From positions 9,052,001-9,116,000 of the forward strand of contig CAVNZM010000007.1 in the NCBI GenBank assembly GCA_963693365.1: DNA of 64,000 bases, given 5' to 3'. Positions 1 to 19,199 of this stretch are shown here, one piece after another. Under the pieces are notes generated by a model. The model saw nothing but the letters and a program-made list of their open reading frames with translations, was not told the origin of the DNA and did not search any database. The number at the start of each line of letters is the position of its first letter. Position 1 is the stretch's first letter. Both the position numbers and the translations under genes were made by a program. This stretch comes from Amoebidium appalachense. Lineage: Eukaryota > Ichthyosporea.

Positions 1-486
1 TAACCTACATACCACACATACCACATAATGTCGTTTGCTTGTTCTCCTCCTCTTCTACCAATAGCCAATCTGTATTGTTCACCCCATTGCTGGTTTCTTC
101 CCCCCCCCCCCAAACACACACACACACACATACACCTCTGCTGAGTACCCCTAGTTCCCTCCGTACCCCTTTCCCCCTTATCCCCCCTCCTCCCCTCTGC
201 TTGCCCAAAAGCCTCGCTGTAATTTCATGTTGTCTTGTTTGTACTGTGACCTAGTAACACACTGCAACCCCTGCCACCGCTTACCTCATTCTCTCTAGGA
301 CCAAGCCTCCGCAACTCCCTTTGTAAACCCCTCTTTCATCGACAACACCCCCTGCTCCCCCCCATTCTGAATGTTAAACCCCCTCACTTCTTCCTCTTGG
401 TACATCCACCCTTGCTACAAACCATAATTGCTCCCGACACTTTCTTTCCCTCCTCCTTTCTCCCCCACAATCCCCCCCCCCCACCT

Positions 487-525
487 TCTCTCTCTCTCTC
501 TCTCCCCTCTCTCCCCTCTCTCTCC

Positions 526-620
<95 letters not shown>

Positions 621-625
621 TTCCT

Positions 626-659
<34 letters not shown>
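487..659. repeat. (CT)n microsatellite followed by poly(T)
   Basis: Nearly uninterrupted CT dinucleotides cover about 487-615. A T run of about 31 bases follows at 629-659. Open frames here translate only to serine-leucine or arginine-glutamate runs and are not genes. Confidence 0.95.
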
Positions 660-660
<1 letters not shown>

Positions 661-721
661 GCGCCTGTTGTTTTGCTTGTCATTTGTTGTTCTGGTTGAT
701 TACCTGTAATCTTCGCTTATT

Positions 722-756
<35 letters not shown>

Positions 757-882
757 TGTGCGGGGTTGCACATACCGGTGTCTACTTTTCTTCTTACTGT
801 TTTTCTCTCCACACACTTCATCTGTCCACTTCTGCATACCCCCTTTCATAGCTATAGACACACTTCACACATTGCGTTACGC

Positions 883-1557
883 GCACGCATGCACACACCG
901 CTCTGTTGGCGACAGCTCCCTTGGAACCCATGCGGCATGTTACCCGCCGGCGTAACATAACTCGGACTATCGGTTTGGCTTTTTTCAAGCCCAAAGCAAT
1001 GGGTGATACCATATTTCCGGCTGACATCCGGGGGCATAGCTTTCCGTTCGAAGACGATAAAGTTCCGCCCTAGTAAGCGTGTTACTACCCTGCGGCGTGG
1101 GTCAAATCTCATATTTTCCCCTCTGATTACGAATTCTGTGGCCTTCGGGACTTAATTCTTTTCAGCTGGTGTAGTATGTTAGCCAGGGAAGTATCGACTT
1201 AGGTATCGACGGGGGAGCTTCCTAGAAGCCCCGTCTCCTGAGTTCCTATCTATATTTTTCTTGCTTCTGCTTACTGCTGCAACTTTAACCCCCGGCCTTT
1301 CCCACTGCCCTTGCCTGCATAAGCAACCCTGCTCGTCTCTGATCAAGACGGGTGACCTACTCATGTTCAAGTGAAACAGTATCTGAGTTGGGTTTCGTTA
1401 ACGAGGGGAATAGGTCGAAACTCGGGTACTGTGGATGACGTGGGCCCCCCCTGAGGATGGGCTCTGCTTATTATGCATACTCTTTATGTATGGCTTGCAT
1501 TCTGCATCGTGTTATCCGTTTGTTCTTGTGTACTTCGTACTTTTTGACGCATTCAAA
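883..1557 (+). repeat. Poly(C)-tailed repeat, copy A, full length
   Basis: This is a 675-bp unit whose inverse complement recurs at 45015-45707 and whose last 281 bp recur at 3833-4114. It ends in ATTCAAA and continues into about 20 C residues, about 50 bp before the HGH1 acceptor at 1628. No coding capacity is convincing: the reverse-strand frame of about 86 codons is not shared intact between copies. Low-copy repeat identity is clear; the class (SINE-like, LTR-like or other) is not known. Confidence 0.85.
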
Positions 1558-1628
1558 CCCCACCCCCCCCCCCCCCCCCCCTCTCTGCTTCCCCTGCTAC
1601 CGTTTACTTACCAACCCATCTATCACAG

Positions 1629-8754
<7,126 letters not shown>

Positions 8755-9116
8755 CAGGGTGGCTACTGATGGTACTTGGACTGAGTGAAGGAATGTTTGG
8801 GCATTTTGAAAATGTTGACGCAGGAGCTCAGTAATAGTTGGTGCTCACAATTGCAATTAATTGGGGGTGTTTTTGATGCTATTGGATGCGGCTTCTTGAA
8901 AGTTACCTCCGTGGCTGCAAGCCCATAGCGATATGTATGACAGTCACAGGGTTGAAATTTATGTGTTGTTTCTGGTTGGTTTGCGTGCTTCTAAAAGGCA
9001 AATCTTTCTTCTTTTTTTCATATTTCCGTTCACTTTTTTCTTTGAAGTTTCATAGACATAAGTTTGGGCCAGATTTGGGTCCTTTTGAATGAAGGTTTTA
9101 ACCATTACCAGTCGAC

Positions 9117-9122
9117 AATAAA
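9117..9122 (+). terminator. HGH1 polyadenylation signal
   Basis: A canonical AATAAA lies 363 bp downstream of the HGH1 stop codon on the same strand. No other gene separates the two. Confidence 0.7.
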
Positions 9123-9261
9123 ACTTCCAATTTCCCTATCCGTGCTTGGCTGTGGCCTGAGTTCAGACATGAAATTGCATGTGTGATGGTATTTGTTCAT
9201 GTTGACTGAGAGTTGTGTGCATATCCATGCCTGCACAAGTAACATACTGTGCGTGTGATGC

Positions 9262-9424
9262 GGTCCGAGCATTACCCTTGGGTCCTCCCTGAGGATGGGC
9301 TCTGCTTATGACGCATACTGTGCATATGGCTGATGTTGCATACTTGAATGTTTGCCTTTGCATGTAACCTGCACCATGCTTCTCGTCGTGTATGCGTACT
9401 TCGTACCGTGTTCCGCATTCAACC
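9262..9424 (+). repeat. Poly(C)-tailed repeat, copy C, diverged subfamily
   Basis: It shares CCTGAGGATGGGCTCTGCTTAT and the TACTTCGTAC...GCATTCAA 3' end with copy A and differs between. It matches the copies at 35625 and 51048 more closely. Poly(C) follows from 9423; T7 and then poly(G) come next. The 5' limit is approximate. Confidence 0.8.
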
Positions 9425-9464
9425 CCCCTCCCCCCCCCCCCCCCCCCCCCCCCCCCCTTTTTTT

Positions 9465-9495
<31 letters not shown>

Positions 9496-10252
9496 TCGTC
9501 CTTCAGACTCTCGACGTGGGCATGCGAGAAAGGGAGAGAGTCGCATTACATTTTGCTCCCGTTTTGCTGTGTTCAGTGAGCACCACGAACTCTACACGTG
9601 CGCGTAGCTATAACAACTTTTTTCACTCGTATATGAAGCCTCGTGTTGCCGTATTAAATGTATGCATATCTTGGTGACGTGTGCCTGCATGCCGTTTTTT
9701 GCTCACAAGGACACACACAAACGTTTGCACAGCCGTGACCAGTTAACCTCAGTAGTCGGACACGAAAGGAGAGATTTATTTATTATTTACTCGCGGCTGC
9801 ATATCTATCATTAAGTGCAACCTGTTAGCTATCGTATTAGAACCGGAGGTTATTGGCGGTTTTATTCTCTTTTCTTCCTCTCTTCCTCAATATAACCGTT
9901 TTAAGATGACTATCCTAGATCACCTTATCAATGCTTCACAGTATGATATTGTGATCCGGTGTCTTAACTTTCTTTCGGAGCTACCGATGCTAGCCTCTGC
10001 TTACCCATAATATGTAATAGGGGTGTCATATACGTACACTACGATGGCGCTCATTGTTGCCTAGCATGTACATATGCCACTGGCTGCATTTGATTGGCTG
10101 CGCTGGAAAACACAGTAGGCCGTCGAATGTGGCTGGGCCTCCGGCAGTGTCCACGCAATAAAAAGTGTGTTGTAGACACCAAGTCCGTATCACATGTACG
10201 AAACCCCCCCCCCCCCCCCTCCCCCCCTCCCCCCGGGGAGGGACGACAGCAT

Positions 10253-10588
10253 TGCGGAGGGGCTTCTGCGGAGGGGTCATTTTTCACCCCTCCGCAAAGT
10301 CACCCCTCCGCGCACTTGCGGAGGGGTGCGGAGGGGGTTTTCATGATTTTGCGGAGGGGTTTGACGGTTTTGCGGAGGGGTAAAAGTTAGGTTACGGAGG
10401 GGCTTTCTTACTTTGCGGAGGGTTGGACCCCTCTGCACCCCAGAAGTTATAATCCCCTCCGCACACCCCCATCCACCCCTCCGCGAGTGTCAGAATTCAC
10501 GAAGCAGAGGGGTTTCAAGGAAGGGTGCCAAAAAAAACGACTCTGCGGAGGGGTTCAAAAATATATCAAAAGTCCACTGCAGAGGGGT
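10253..10588. repeat. Cluster A of the 10-bp motif GCGGAGGGGT in both orientations
   Basis: About 16 matches or one-mismatch matches of GCGGAGGGGT/ACCCCTCCGC occur in 336 bp, often extended to ACTTTGCGGAGGGGT. Opposed copies could fold into several hairpins. C-rich tracts bound both sides. No family known to me matches. Confidence 0.85.
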
Positions 10589-10589
10589 G

Positions 10590-10624
<35 letters not shown>

Positions 10625-11258
10625 GTTCGCGCATGATCATGAACTATCGGCATTGTTCTTTACGCAAAAAGGTTAATATTTTTATAATGTGTAGGAGTAT
10701 AAATGCCTGAAAAAATAGAGGACCTGAAGCTATTAATTAAAAGGTTATTTATTATATTTGAATGAATAACTAGGATACTTCGAAGCAAAGAGAGTGCGCG
10801 TTGCGCGCCAGGTGTGCGCCTACGAAATATCTTGTCGCTAAGGTATGTATGTTTCTATTTTAGGGTATTATGATTGGCGCGATTTGAGATTTAGAGCTGT
10901 AACCAATCAGACAAGTTCTGAATTCAATCATTATTGAATGCATGTCACGACAGATTGATGCCGGTATGGAATGACATACCGGCACCTGTGCAGCCACGTG
11001 ATTCATCACTTATTGTAGGCTGTGTTTCGCTTTCTAAATGCCGGTCGGTGTGACACACATCTGCTGTATCAAGGAAATTTAAGAATTAATTGAACATTGA
11101 ACGCAAAACGCTCCTGAAAAAGTAAACTAACACCAAATACTTCAATATTTGGCTGCATACTTCCGGAGATCTATGTAGATCCAGTTCGGCGGCACCACGT
11201 GTGTTTACACGTGGCACAACCACCCACCGGCGCCGGCTGCGCAGTAGACTACGTACAC

Positions 11259-11296
<38 letters not shown>

Positions 11297-11351
11297 AGGC
11301 ACCCCTCTTCCTCTCAAAAGTTGCCCCCCCGCAGTGCAACATTTTCGTCCC

Positions 11352-11590
11352 GCCCCTCTGCTCACCCTTCTGCAAGGTCTAAAGTTTGGCACACGCAGAG
11401 GGGTGTGCGGAGGGGTTTTTCTAGCTTTGCGGAGGGGTGGGCGGAGGGGTGTCCTCCCCGCAACCCCTCCGCAAAGCTATAAAGACCCCTCGGCACCCCT
11501 CCGCGAAGTCATAAAACCTCTCCGCAATGTCGTTTCTTCGGCGCGGAGGGGTGACTTTGCGGAGGGGTCAAATTCACTGGGCCCCTCCGC
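11352..11590. repeat. Cluster B of the GCGGAGGGGT motif
   Basis: About 14 copies in both orientations occur in 239 bp, again between poly(C) tracts (11263-11294 and about 11633-11650). Spacing and order differ from cluster A, so it is not a simple duplication of that segment. Confidence 0.85.
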
Positions 11591-12441
11591 AGACGACCAT
11601 CCGCAAAGTGCGCCACCCCGGGCCCCAGGAGGCCCCCCCCCCCCCCCCCTCGGACCCTGTCTTTCCTTGTTCCTTTTTTCTCCCTGGGAGGATTACACAA
11701 GTTATTGCCACGGACGATTAGGCTGGAATGCGCACATCATAGTGACAGACGACTACCGGGACATGCCCTGGCCTTAGAGCCCTATACTGTATCAACACAG
11801 CGCTGGCTGGCAGGCGGGTGGGTAGCCTGTGCCTGTGAGGTCTAGGGAGAAGCCACAACCTAGATCCGATTCAATCTGAGCCAATCAAATGGTGCTGTAC
11901 TTCAGCTATTGGCGATGCGTTTTTAACCAATCCGATATCTCGCTGTAATTGCTCTTCGGCATTCTTTTGAGAGGGAACACAAAACGTGTTTTAGAACAGT
12001 CACTCACACGAACCTTTTGTCTGTACATAAAAACCTTATATTGCGATACATGTGCGAGTTCTAGAGTATTGCTTAGGCTTGCAGGCTATAACACTTGTAT
12101 ATACACACAAGGGGCAAGCCAACGTGCAACCCACGGTTGGATGCTTGAGTGAAGAAGGTGCACGAACACATGGGGTCACCAGATTCGGATCTGCCTCGTG
12201 CCCGGTTTAACGAATTCGCATCCAAAACTTTTCGAGCTCAAACGTAGGCTATTCCATCCGAAAGGCATTTTTTGCTAAGCATATTCAAATATTACTATCT
12301 CTTGCCCACGTAAATTCAGGTGTGCGGTACAGCATCGGTGTTGGCGCATAACGAACATCAAGCACAGATCCCGTGTATAATCCAGATACACACCACAGCA
12401 AGTATCCGAAGTCGTAACCGTTCGGATTTACACATGCAACC

Positions 12442-15416
12442 ATGTATCATTCACAATCAGTAGACAGTTTAGCCTCACCACCGTCTAAACTATCGAACAT
12501 ACACATAGGCACCACGGGGGCACCACCACATCCCAGCGTAATTGCGCACAGGCTCAAGCGTGACATCGAGATGAAGAAGGCTGCTCACGTCGATTTTGGG
12601 GCTACGTTTGCCAAAATAAACAGAAGGATGTATGTTGCTGGTATAAGAGTAGGCTCACCAGCGTATTGTGCGGGCCTTTATGTTGGCGACTGGATATGCA
12701 GGTGTGTAATAAGTCCCCGACTCATTCCCCATCCGATTTAGCACTTTTGCCAGTGGACTCCGATCCATCTGACCATGTTCACACCGATCGACCAACGCGT
12801 GTGCGCATGAGAGATGAAAAACCATTCTTCAGCCAAAGTCTTTCAAGCATGGTATAAAAGAGGATTCTGAAGTGGTGGGAAAGGAGAGATGTAGATATTT
12901 CTGTTACCTAGAAATTGCAATGCTCTTCTTTTGCCCACACGCATTGTTTGTGCATTTGTACTCATTGACAAGTAGGCTATGTACTATATCTGTGAGACGA
13001 TTTTGACCCGCAGTGGGCTCTCTGATAGCCTCGTGGTGCGGGCACGTATAAAAACATAAATATGATAGATTTGTTATACCTGTTTACGCGTGCCACTTGA
13101 GCACAGACAAGTGCACACAACATTCAAGGATGTCATTGTGATTGCCCATTCGATTGCCCATGACGTGTGAATTTGGGTAAACACCCACACACATAGTCTG
13201 GTTCATTTGCTACGTGCAGCACATTCTGGATCATGGACGGCAAAAGTTTGGAAAATAGCAATGTGTGCCTTTTTTCTTGCATCAAATCATGTATTATCAG
13301 ACGATATTTGCATATTTATGAAGCCTGCAAGTTGTCTGAATTCAACCTATAGGGCCGCGCACCCCAGAATAACTATGGAAGCAGCTGGCAATGCAGATAT
13401 TTGGGCCATCTGATATAGTACCTATATTAGTCAGGAAAGCATGCCCCCAGAAGCTTTTGCAGCTATGTACAGTATCCATTATCCAGAAAGTGTGCGGCAG
13501 AATGTTCCTGCACCACAAGCTGGTCTATGATTAGGCACATAATCCCTTAACAGCAGTTAGAAAATCAAACCACCTTTTCCAAAAACTTTGTGGCACCCGG
13601 TTATTTCCAATTCCCTTTACCTTAATCATTCATATTATGCCATATGTTCCTGTGACTTCCCTTAGCTAACCAATCGGCCGTTTCTCATTGGCCATACATA
13701 CACTCAGATACGGCACCAACGAAGCCAGCCGAGCCGAGCCTGAGCAGGTATCTCGCTACCTCCTAGTGACCAAGGACATCAGTCTGGAGCTAGTTGATAA
13801 GGAGTTGATCACGTGCCACGAGCTGCCCTGCCCACTGCCAGCAGATCTCGGCATAGTATACAATTCGGGCCACTTGGTTTCGGTTCGACCCGGCTCGATT
13901 GCCGATCAGGCACATATCCAACCGGGCTGGGCGATAGTTGGGGTGGACGGGGAAGACCTTCTTAGCATGTCGGATGCTGAGGTGATGGCTAGACTGAAGA
14001 GAGCACAGGCGAGAAAAGACGGGGTTGTACTGGTAGGCCTACCCCCTCCCCCCCCCCCTCCCCCCCCCCCCTCCCTTCCCCTCCCCCCCCCCTCCCCCCC
14101 TCCGGACCCCCCTCGCCCCGCGGGGGGCCCACCTATACCTCCCTCCGAACTAGCTACCCCCCCCCCCTCCCCCCCCCTCCCCCCCTCCTTTACCCCGGCC
14201 CACCACTCTCCCCCCTCTCAGCCCCCACACACAATAAAGAGAAAAAAGAGGTGGTTGGGGAGCAAAACGACCCCCGTACCCTTTCTTCCCTTCCCTTCGA
14301 CCCTTCCCCCCTTTCCCCCCCCCCCCCTCCCCCCCCCCCCCCCCCGCACCCCCTCCCCCCGCCCCCCATCTCCGCGCGCACCCCCCCCCCACCCACCAAC
14401 ACACACACACACACCACCACGTGCACCACACCATCAAACACCTCAACCACCCTCTCCCCATCCACTCTCGCACAACCCACACATCACCATACAATTTGAA
14501 AGCAACCGCGACTAAATACCTACGTGGACGTTAATGAATACGGTGCCGTACCCCTCAGGTGGACTGTATGGATGACGTCACTGCCAGTGCTCTTGTTGCT
14601 GCGCGCTGCCCCCAACCCCCGGCCCGGGCCAGCCTTCTTAGTCTACCGCGGTTGAGTCTCTCACAGACACCCTCCCCACGTGCAAGTACCGACAGTTCAC
14701 CATCCATCACACCGAGAGCAAGTGCAAGCCAGCCAACCACAAATCTGAACACCCCCACAACCCCGCGAAATTTCAGCCATAGCATGGACGAATTTCTGGG
14801 ACATGGGTTTACCCCCACACCAAGACTGGCTCGGAGTAGCACCGAGTCACCTCTGTCGCAGCCACCACAAGTACAATCCCCCCCACAGCCAGATTTTCCA
14901 TCTCTCGAAGGAGCTTTTACTTCTGAAATTTCACAACCCCCAGCCCAAGCAACCAATCAGCAAGCACAAAGAGCCCAAGACCATCTGCACTCAACCAGCC
15001 AGTTTTCTTCCTCTGTTTATTTTTCTGCATCCGCGAGCGATCTCATACAAACCCCGCAAAGTCCCACCAGCCCCACACCCCCACCTGCAATTATTTACAC
15101 AGAAGGGCTTACCGGAAGTCTTGAAAACATCAGCCTAGGATCTTTAACCCTCGGTCTTACCCCCATACATGCGGCACACCAACACACGAATCATTCTTTA
15201 GCAGGAACAAACAGGGGGGCTAGTAATCTAGGCAGCTGTGGTAGAAGGGGATGGGGTTCCAGTAGTGATATTAGTAATCCGTCGTCTGGGCAGCAATCAT
15301 CCACGTGCACACAAGGTATGGGGGCCAGGAAATCGGCAGGCCCGGCCTGGCCCATACATAAACCGCTCACACAGCAACAGTCTAAAGATAGTGGCCATGT
15401 GCCAACATCGGTGTAG
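12442..15416 (+). CDS. Tandem PDZ-domain scaffold protein
   Basis: Three phase-compatible exons, 12442-12701, 13708-14032 and 14559-15416 (TAG), give 480 residues. PDZ1 spans about residues 52-115 (GIRVGSPAYCAGLYVGDWI). PDZ2 spans about 133-200 (DLGIVYNSGHLVSVRPGSIA, then IVGVDGEDLLSMSDAEVMARL). Paired PDZ domains whose second has a short ligand loop and an NSG/NG turn resemble syntenin or the X11/Mint PDZ tandem, but I would not assign orthology. The rest (about 200-480) is rich in Ser, Pro, Thr and Gln and predicted disordered. The last residues, PTSV, fit a class I PDZ ligand (T at -2, V at 0). PDZ proteins bind C-termini of membrane or signalling proteins; the partner here is unknown. The start is the first ATG of the exon; an upstream non-coding exon is possible. 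Confidence 0.8.
14041..14400. repeat. C-rich intronic tract in the PDZ gene
   Basis: Interrupted poly(C) fills most of the intron between 14032 and 14559. It makes a long proline-rich open frame continuous with exon 2, which is an artefact: the GTAGGC donor at 14033 and the CAG acceptor at 14558 join in phase. Confidence 0.85.
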
Positions 15417-15534
15417 CTAGCCATCGATTGCACGGGACTTAGGTATAATATTTGTACTGATAGTAGATGCGGCAACTTTCTCACACTTGTTCTAGAGACG
15501 ACATTATGAGGTGTGCTGCCTAATTTTTTCCTCA

Positions 15535-15540
15535 AATAAA
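15535..15540 (+). terminator. PDZ-gene polyadenylation signal
   Basis: AATAAA lies 119 bp after the stop codon on the coding strand. Confidence 0.75.
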
Positions 15541-15630
15541 CAAAAAGATTGCGTTTTGATTGATGGACTTCCCGGAATCCGAAGCCTGAGTGAGCCATAT
15601 ATATATCCGGGATGCACAGTGGGGGCCATA

Positions 15631-15848
15631 TTCAAGTGAAGCAATGTATGTTGGGGTTTGCACACGAGGGGTGACCATTGGGCCGACAATCAGTATATTG
15701 TGGATGACTGGACCCCCTATGCATGAGGGTGGGCTCTTGCTATGATGCACCGTCATGTTCTCTGCGTCACGGTGCCCTTTTTTGCAAGATCAGCATTGTA
15801 TTATCCATTGGGAATCATGGGTGTACTCTGCAGTCTGCGGAGTTACCC
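15631..15848 (+). repeat. Poly(C)-tailed repeat, copy L, strongly diverged
   Basis: It aligns in order to copy A: TTCAAGTGAA, GAGGGGT, TACTGTGGATGAC-like TATTGTGGATGACTGG, then GAGGGTGGGCTCTTGCTATGATGCA, then C-rich tail and (CA)n. It is the oldest-looking member of the family here and starts about 215 bp after the PDZ stop. Confidence 0.65.
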
Positions 15849-15875
15849 CTCCCCCCCCCCCCTCTCCCTCCACCA

Positions 15876-15909
<34 letters not shown>

Positions 15910-16664
15910 TCACCAAAAGATTTGAACTACGTTGCCAACTTTTGCCACCTATGTTAATCACTGAACTATAACGGGACGCACGTGGATAGGATACAAAATC
16001 CGTATACACTAGACACCAAAGTAACTGTTACACCGGCCACCTGCCAGGTAGCGACATAGAGCTCGTGTGCATGGTGTTGTGACCGACCGCTGGTGCATGA
16101 CCCACATGTGCACTACATACCTGATCAGCTGAATCACACCAGTAGTCATGATATGATTTACTGCGTAATCAATGAAGGCGGCAGGTCGAAATACCCACCA
16201 TGTCAGGCGCTGGGTGCGCCATTTATGTTCATACAGCCACTATTAGCCTATCATACCATACATCTGTGCAGACACATATGATACCTATAACACATTGCCC
16301 ATCCACCACTCAAACTCACCATATACTATGGGAATGGCACTCCATCTTCAAGATGTCACCTCTCAAAAAAATTGTCGGCCCAATCGGCCCAGTATGCCCT
16401 CTGAGCTGTCTCCTATCATAGTTTCGCTATCTATCTAGTCCCCCTACCCACCTACCCAGACACCCCACACACATGCGTTCATATGGGCACCCTACAAAAT
16501 GATGAGAGCAAAAGAAAGAAACTGAAGGCCAAATTGCACATTGTTGGCAACCAAACAGCAATAGCTACATGCAGGCCTGAACAGAAGAGTTTGAAATACC
16601 ACCCACAGGTCACACAACCTACAAAGCAAACTCCTAGCGGCAATACTTCAGCCAAATTCCTCAC

Positions 16665-16788
16665 ACATGCTGCAATTATGCAAAAGACAAAAAAAGAAAA
16701 AAAAGGCAGACCGATGCCAAGTTCAGCACATGCTGCAATTATGCAGAAGACAGAAAAAAAAAGGGCAGACCGATGCCAAGTTCAGCAA
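16665..16788. repeat. Tandem duplication of about 62 bp
   Basis: Two adjacent units begin CACATGCTGCAATTATGC and end GACCGATGCCAAGTTCAGC, with an A-rich centre of variable length. Confidence 0.85.
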
Positions 16789-16846
16789 AAAAAAGGGGGA
16801 GGGAAATTAAAAATTGGCTGGGGCCTCACATTACTTCCCCCCCCCC

Positions 16847-16877
<31 letters not shown>

Positions 16878-17053
16878 ACAGACACATACATACACACGTC
16901 CACCCTTTTTCCTTTTTCGGTTCTACCTTACATACTTCATCACTAAGATAAGAGCGTAGATAGCAAAATGAAAGGAGGGATTAGACCACCCTAATGAACC
17001 GGGAGACCCAACCTTCCCAAAACCCAATATCGCATAGCCACCACAAAATTGGG

Positions 17054-17449
17054 CTAGAGCATAATGTAGTTGCTGTCGTCCGACTCCTCGCAACACACCA
17101 CATGCTCTGTGAGTGGGGTAGCAATCTTGTTGCTGATGTGGTTGGTGCTAAAGTGGTTGAGTAGAGACAGCATGCTGGGGAATCTCTTCCCGTTGAGCAT
17201 AAACTCCCCGTTCTCCTGTGGCACAGTCAGGTGCAGCGTCTTGTTGACGTACCTGCACACACACAAACCACAGTCAGCACTTCCTCTGCCCTTCTTTCTC
17301 TGAATCCTGCTAGGTGTCCTTGCAATATGCTGCAAAGACAAGCATACTCAAGGGCAGGCAGATACAGTAGTTCACAGGTGCCTGATCGCGGTATGGTGTG
17401 GAATGTGTGGAAAGTCTGCGCGTGCACGCCGTGCGTGTGTGTGTGTGTG

Positions 17450-17516
<67 letters not shown>

Positions 17517-18410
17517 AAGCGTGTGTGTGTGCATGCATGTGTCGAACACAAACTTTTTCTAGAATTTTTTTTTTGTAATACCAAAAAATAAAAAAGTGTA
17601 TTTTTACCCCGAATGCCCACTTACTTCAAATCTGAACTCGCAACCAATCATCAAAGCAGTCTGATATCAACCTGAACTACCAACTTATGCTTCATTCTAG
17701 CCTTTAGTCCTTAACTTTGAAGCAGTTAATATCGATTCCACTTACCGCATTGTGATGATGTAGACACCCTTCTCGTCATTGTAGCGCAGCAGCCATGCGC
17801 CGTCTTTCCTGCCCCCCAGCAGGCCCTCCATGTACTCTCGCCTCTGCTCCTGCTTGCTCGGGTCCTTGAGGCTGGCCGGCAGCCGCAGGAACCAACTGGG
17901 TGGGTTGTGTGTCACAAACCAGCCGTAACACTCTCCCCTCCCCCTCTTCCCCCCTTCCTCCTCTTCCCCCCCTTCCTCCTCCCCCCCCCCCCCCCCTCCC
18001 CCCCCCCCCAAAAAAAAGGAAAAACAAAAACAAACACACTCATACACACACGAATAAAAAGATAAAAAGAAAATCACACATCCACCCACACGCACACACG
18101 CACGCACACACACACACACAGAAAATGACCTCCCCTCCCCCCCTCCCCGGGCTCCGCCCCTACACCAGTTGAAAACCACAGTCTATGTCATCCTGCCTAC
18201 ACGACATACCCCTGCATGAGTGTATGTTTGAATGCATACGTTATGAAAGTAGCAGTGATCAATGTTCACATGCATGTGTGGGCACTTATTGGAGGTGTGT
18301 ACATGTGGATGTGCCTTGCTCCTACGTGTGAGGGCAAGTATGGATGATGCACATCGGCTCGTATGTGAGTGAATATGGATGAGCACCGTGATAGTGGTGG
18401 TGGTGGTGGT

Positions 18411-18486
<76 letters not shown>

Positions 18487-18542
18487 TTTCTGTGTGTGTG
18501 TGTGTGTTGCGGGGGTGGGATGGTGTGGGGGGTGGTGTGTGT

Positions 18543-18573
<31 letters not shown>

Positions 18574-19034
18574 GGGGTTGCATGCGGGTGTAGCATCGCG
18601 TAACACACTACTTCACGGATGCACCCTTGTGCGCAAGCACTCAGATACAAACATGTAAATCACCCCGCTCACCTGCAGCTCTCCAGTGTGTCTGCATCCA
18701 TAACCACAGGTCCATCCTCCCCCTCACTCCCTGCTACCGCCGCCGCTGGCGCCTGGGGGGCCGGCTGAGCCGGCTCTGAGGGTTGAGCCGTATGAAGTGG
18801 CTGGGCCGGGGAGGGAGGCGTAGGTGCCTCGGCTGATGTTTCGTGTTGAATTGGGGGGGTGCCTGGCTCAACACGGACAGGTACCGAGTGTGGTGGTGGC
18901 GCTTGGGACATGGGTGGGGGAGGGTTTTGCAAGACGAAGGGGGTATTTGCGTAGATGTCGTTGTTGGGTTGGGTGGCAGTTGCCTGTAAGCCCTGGTTCC
19001 ATGAATTGCGGCTGGTACCGCTGTCGTTGGATCC

Positions 19035-19065
<31 letters not shown>

Positions 19066-19121
19066 CATGTGTGCACGTGTGATTGTGCGATTGGTTGCGT
19101 GCGCAGAACGGCAATCGTGAA

Positions 19122-19199
<78 letters not shown>

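Larger units (their letters stand above)
1..1628. other. Left edge and upstream part of HGH1 without a recognised exon
   Basis: This stretch holds a long (CT)n tract, a poly(T) run, a (GT)n tract and a full-length copy of the poly(C)-tailed repeat. The HGH1 family has roughly 80-90 more N-terminal residues than I could find, so its first exon or exons lie left of the window or are too short or divergent to recognise here. No protein match was seen. Confidence 0.6.
8755..12441. other. Intergenic: HGH1 3' end to PDZ gene start
   Basis: It holds the HGH1 polyadenylation signal, repeat copy C, and two clusters of the GCGGAGGGGT motif bounded by poly(C). It also contains several CCAAT/ATTGG boxes, for example near 10902, 11880 and 11928, which suit promoter DNA. 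No protein-coding exon was recognised. Confidence 0.6.
15417..17053. other. Intergenic between convergent PDZ and SH2 genes
   Basis: It contains the PDZ-gene polyadenylation signal, diverged repeat copy L with its C tail and (CA)n, a tRNA-like relic on the minus strand near 15979-15913, a tandem duplication at about 16665-16788, and poly(C) at about 16840-16863. No protein-coding exon was recognised. Confidence 0.6.

Noticed and set aside
10253-11590. CRISPR-like array reading of the GCGGAGGGGT clusters
   Set aside because: The repeats are 10 bp, in both orientations and irregularly spaced, in a eukaryotic genome; no cas genes or spacers of uniform length exist.
13431-13500. Possible extra PDZ-gene exon (QESMPPEAFAAMYS)
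   Set aside because: It resembles a PDZ helix, but no donor follows in a compatible phase, while exons 12442-12701 and 13708-14032 join directly in phase.
14033-14515. Proline-rich extension of the PDZ-gene exon 2
   Set aside because: It is a read-through of a poly(C) intron; a GTAGGC donor at 14033 and a CAG acceptor at 14558 join in phase to the real last exon.
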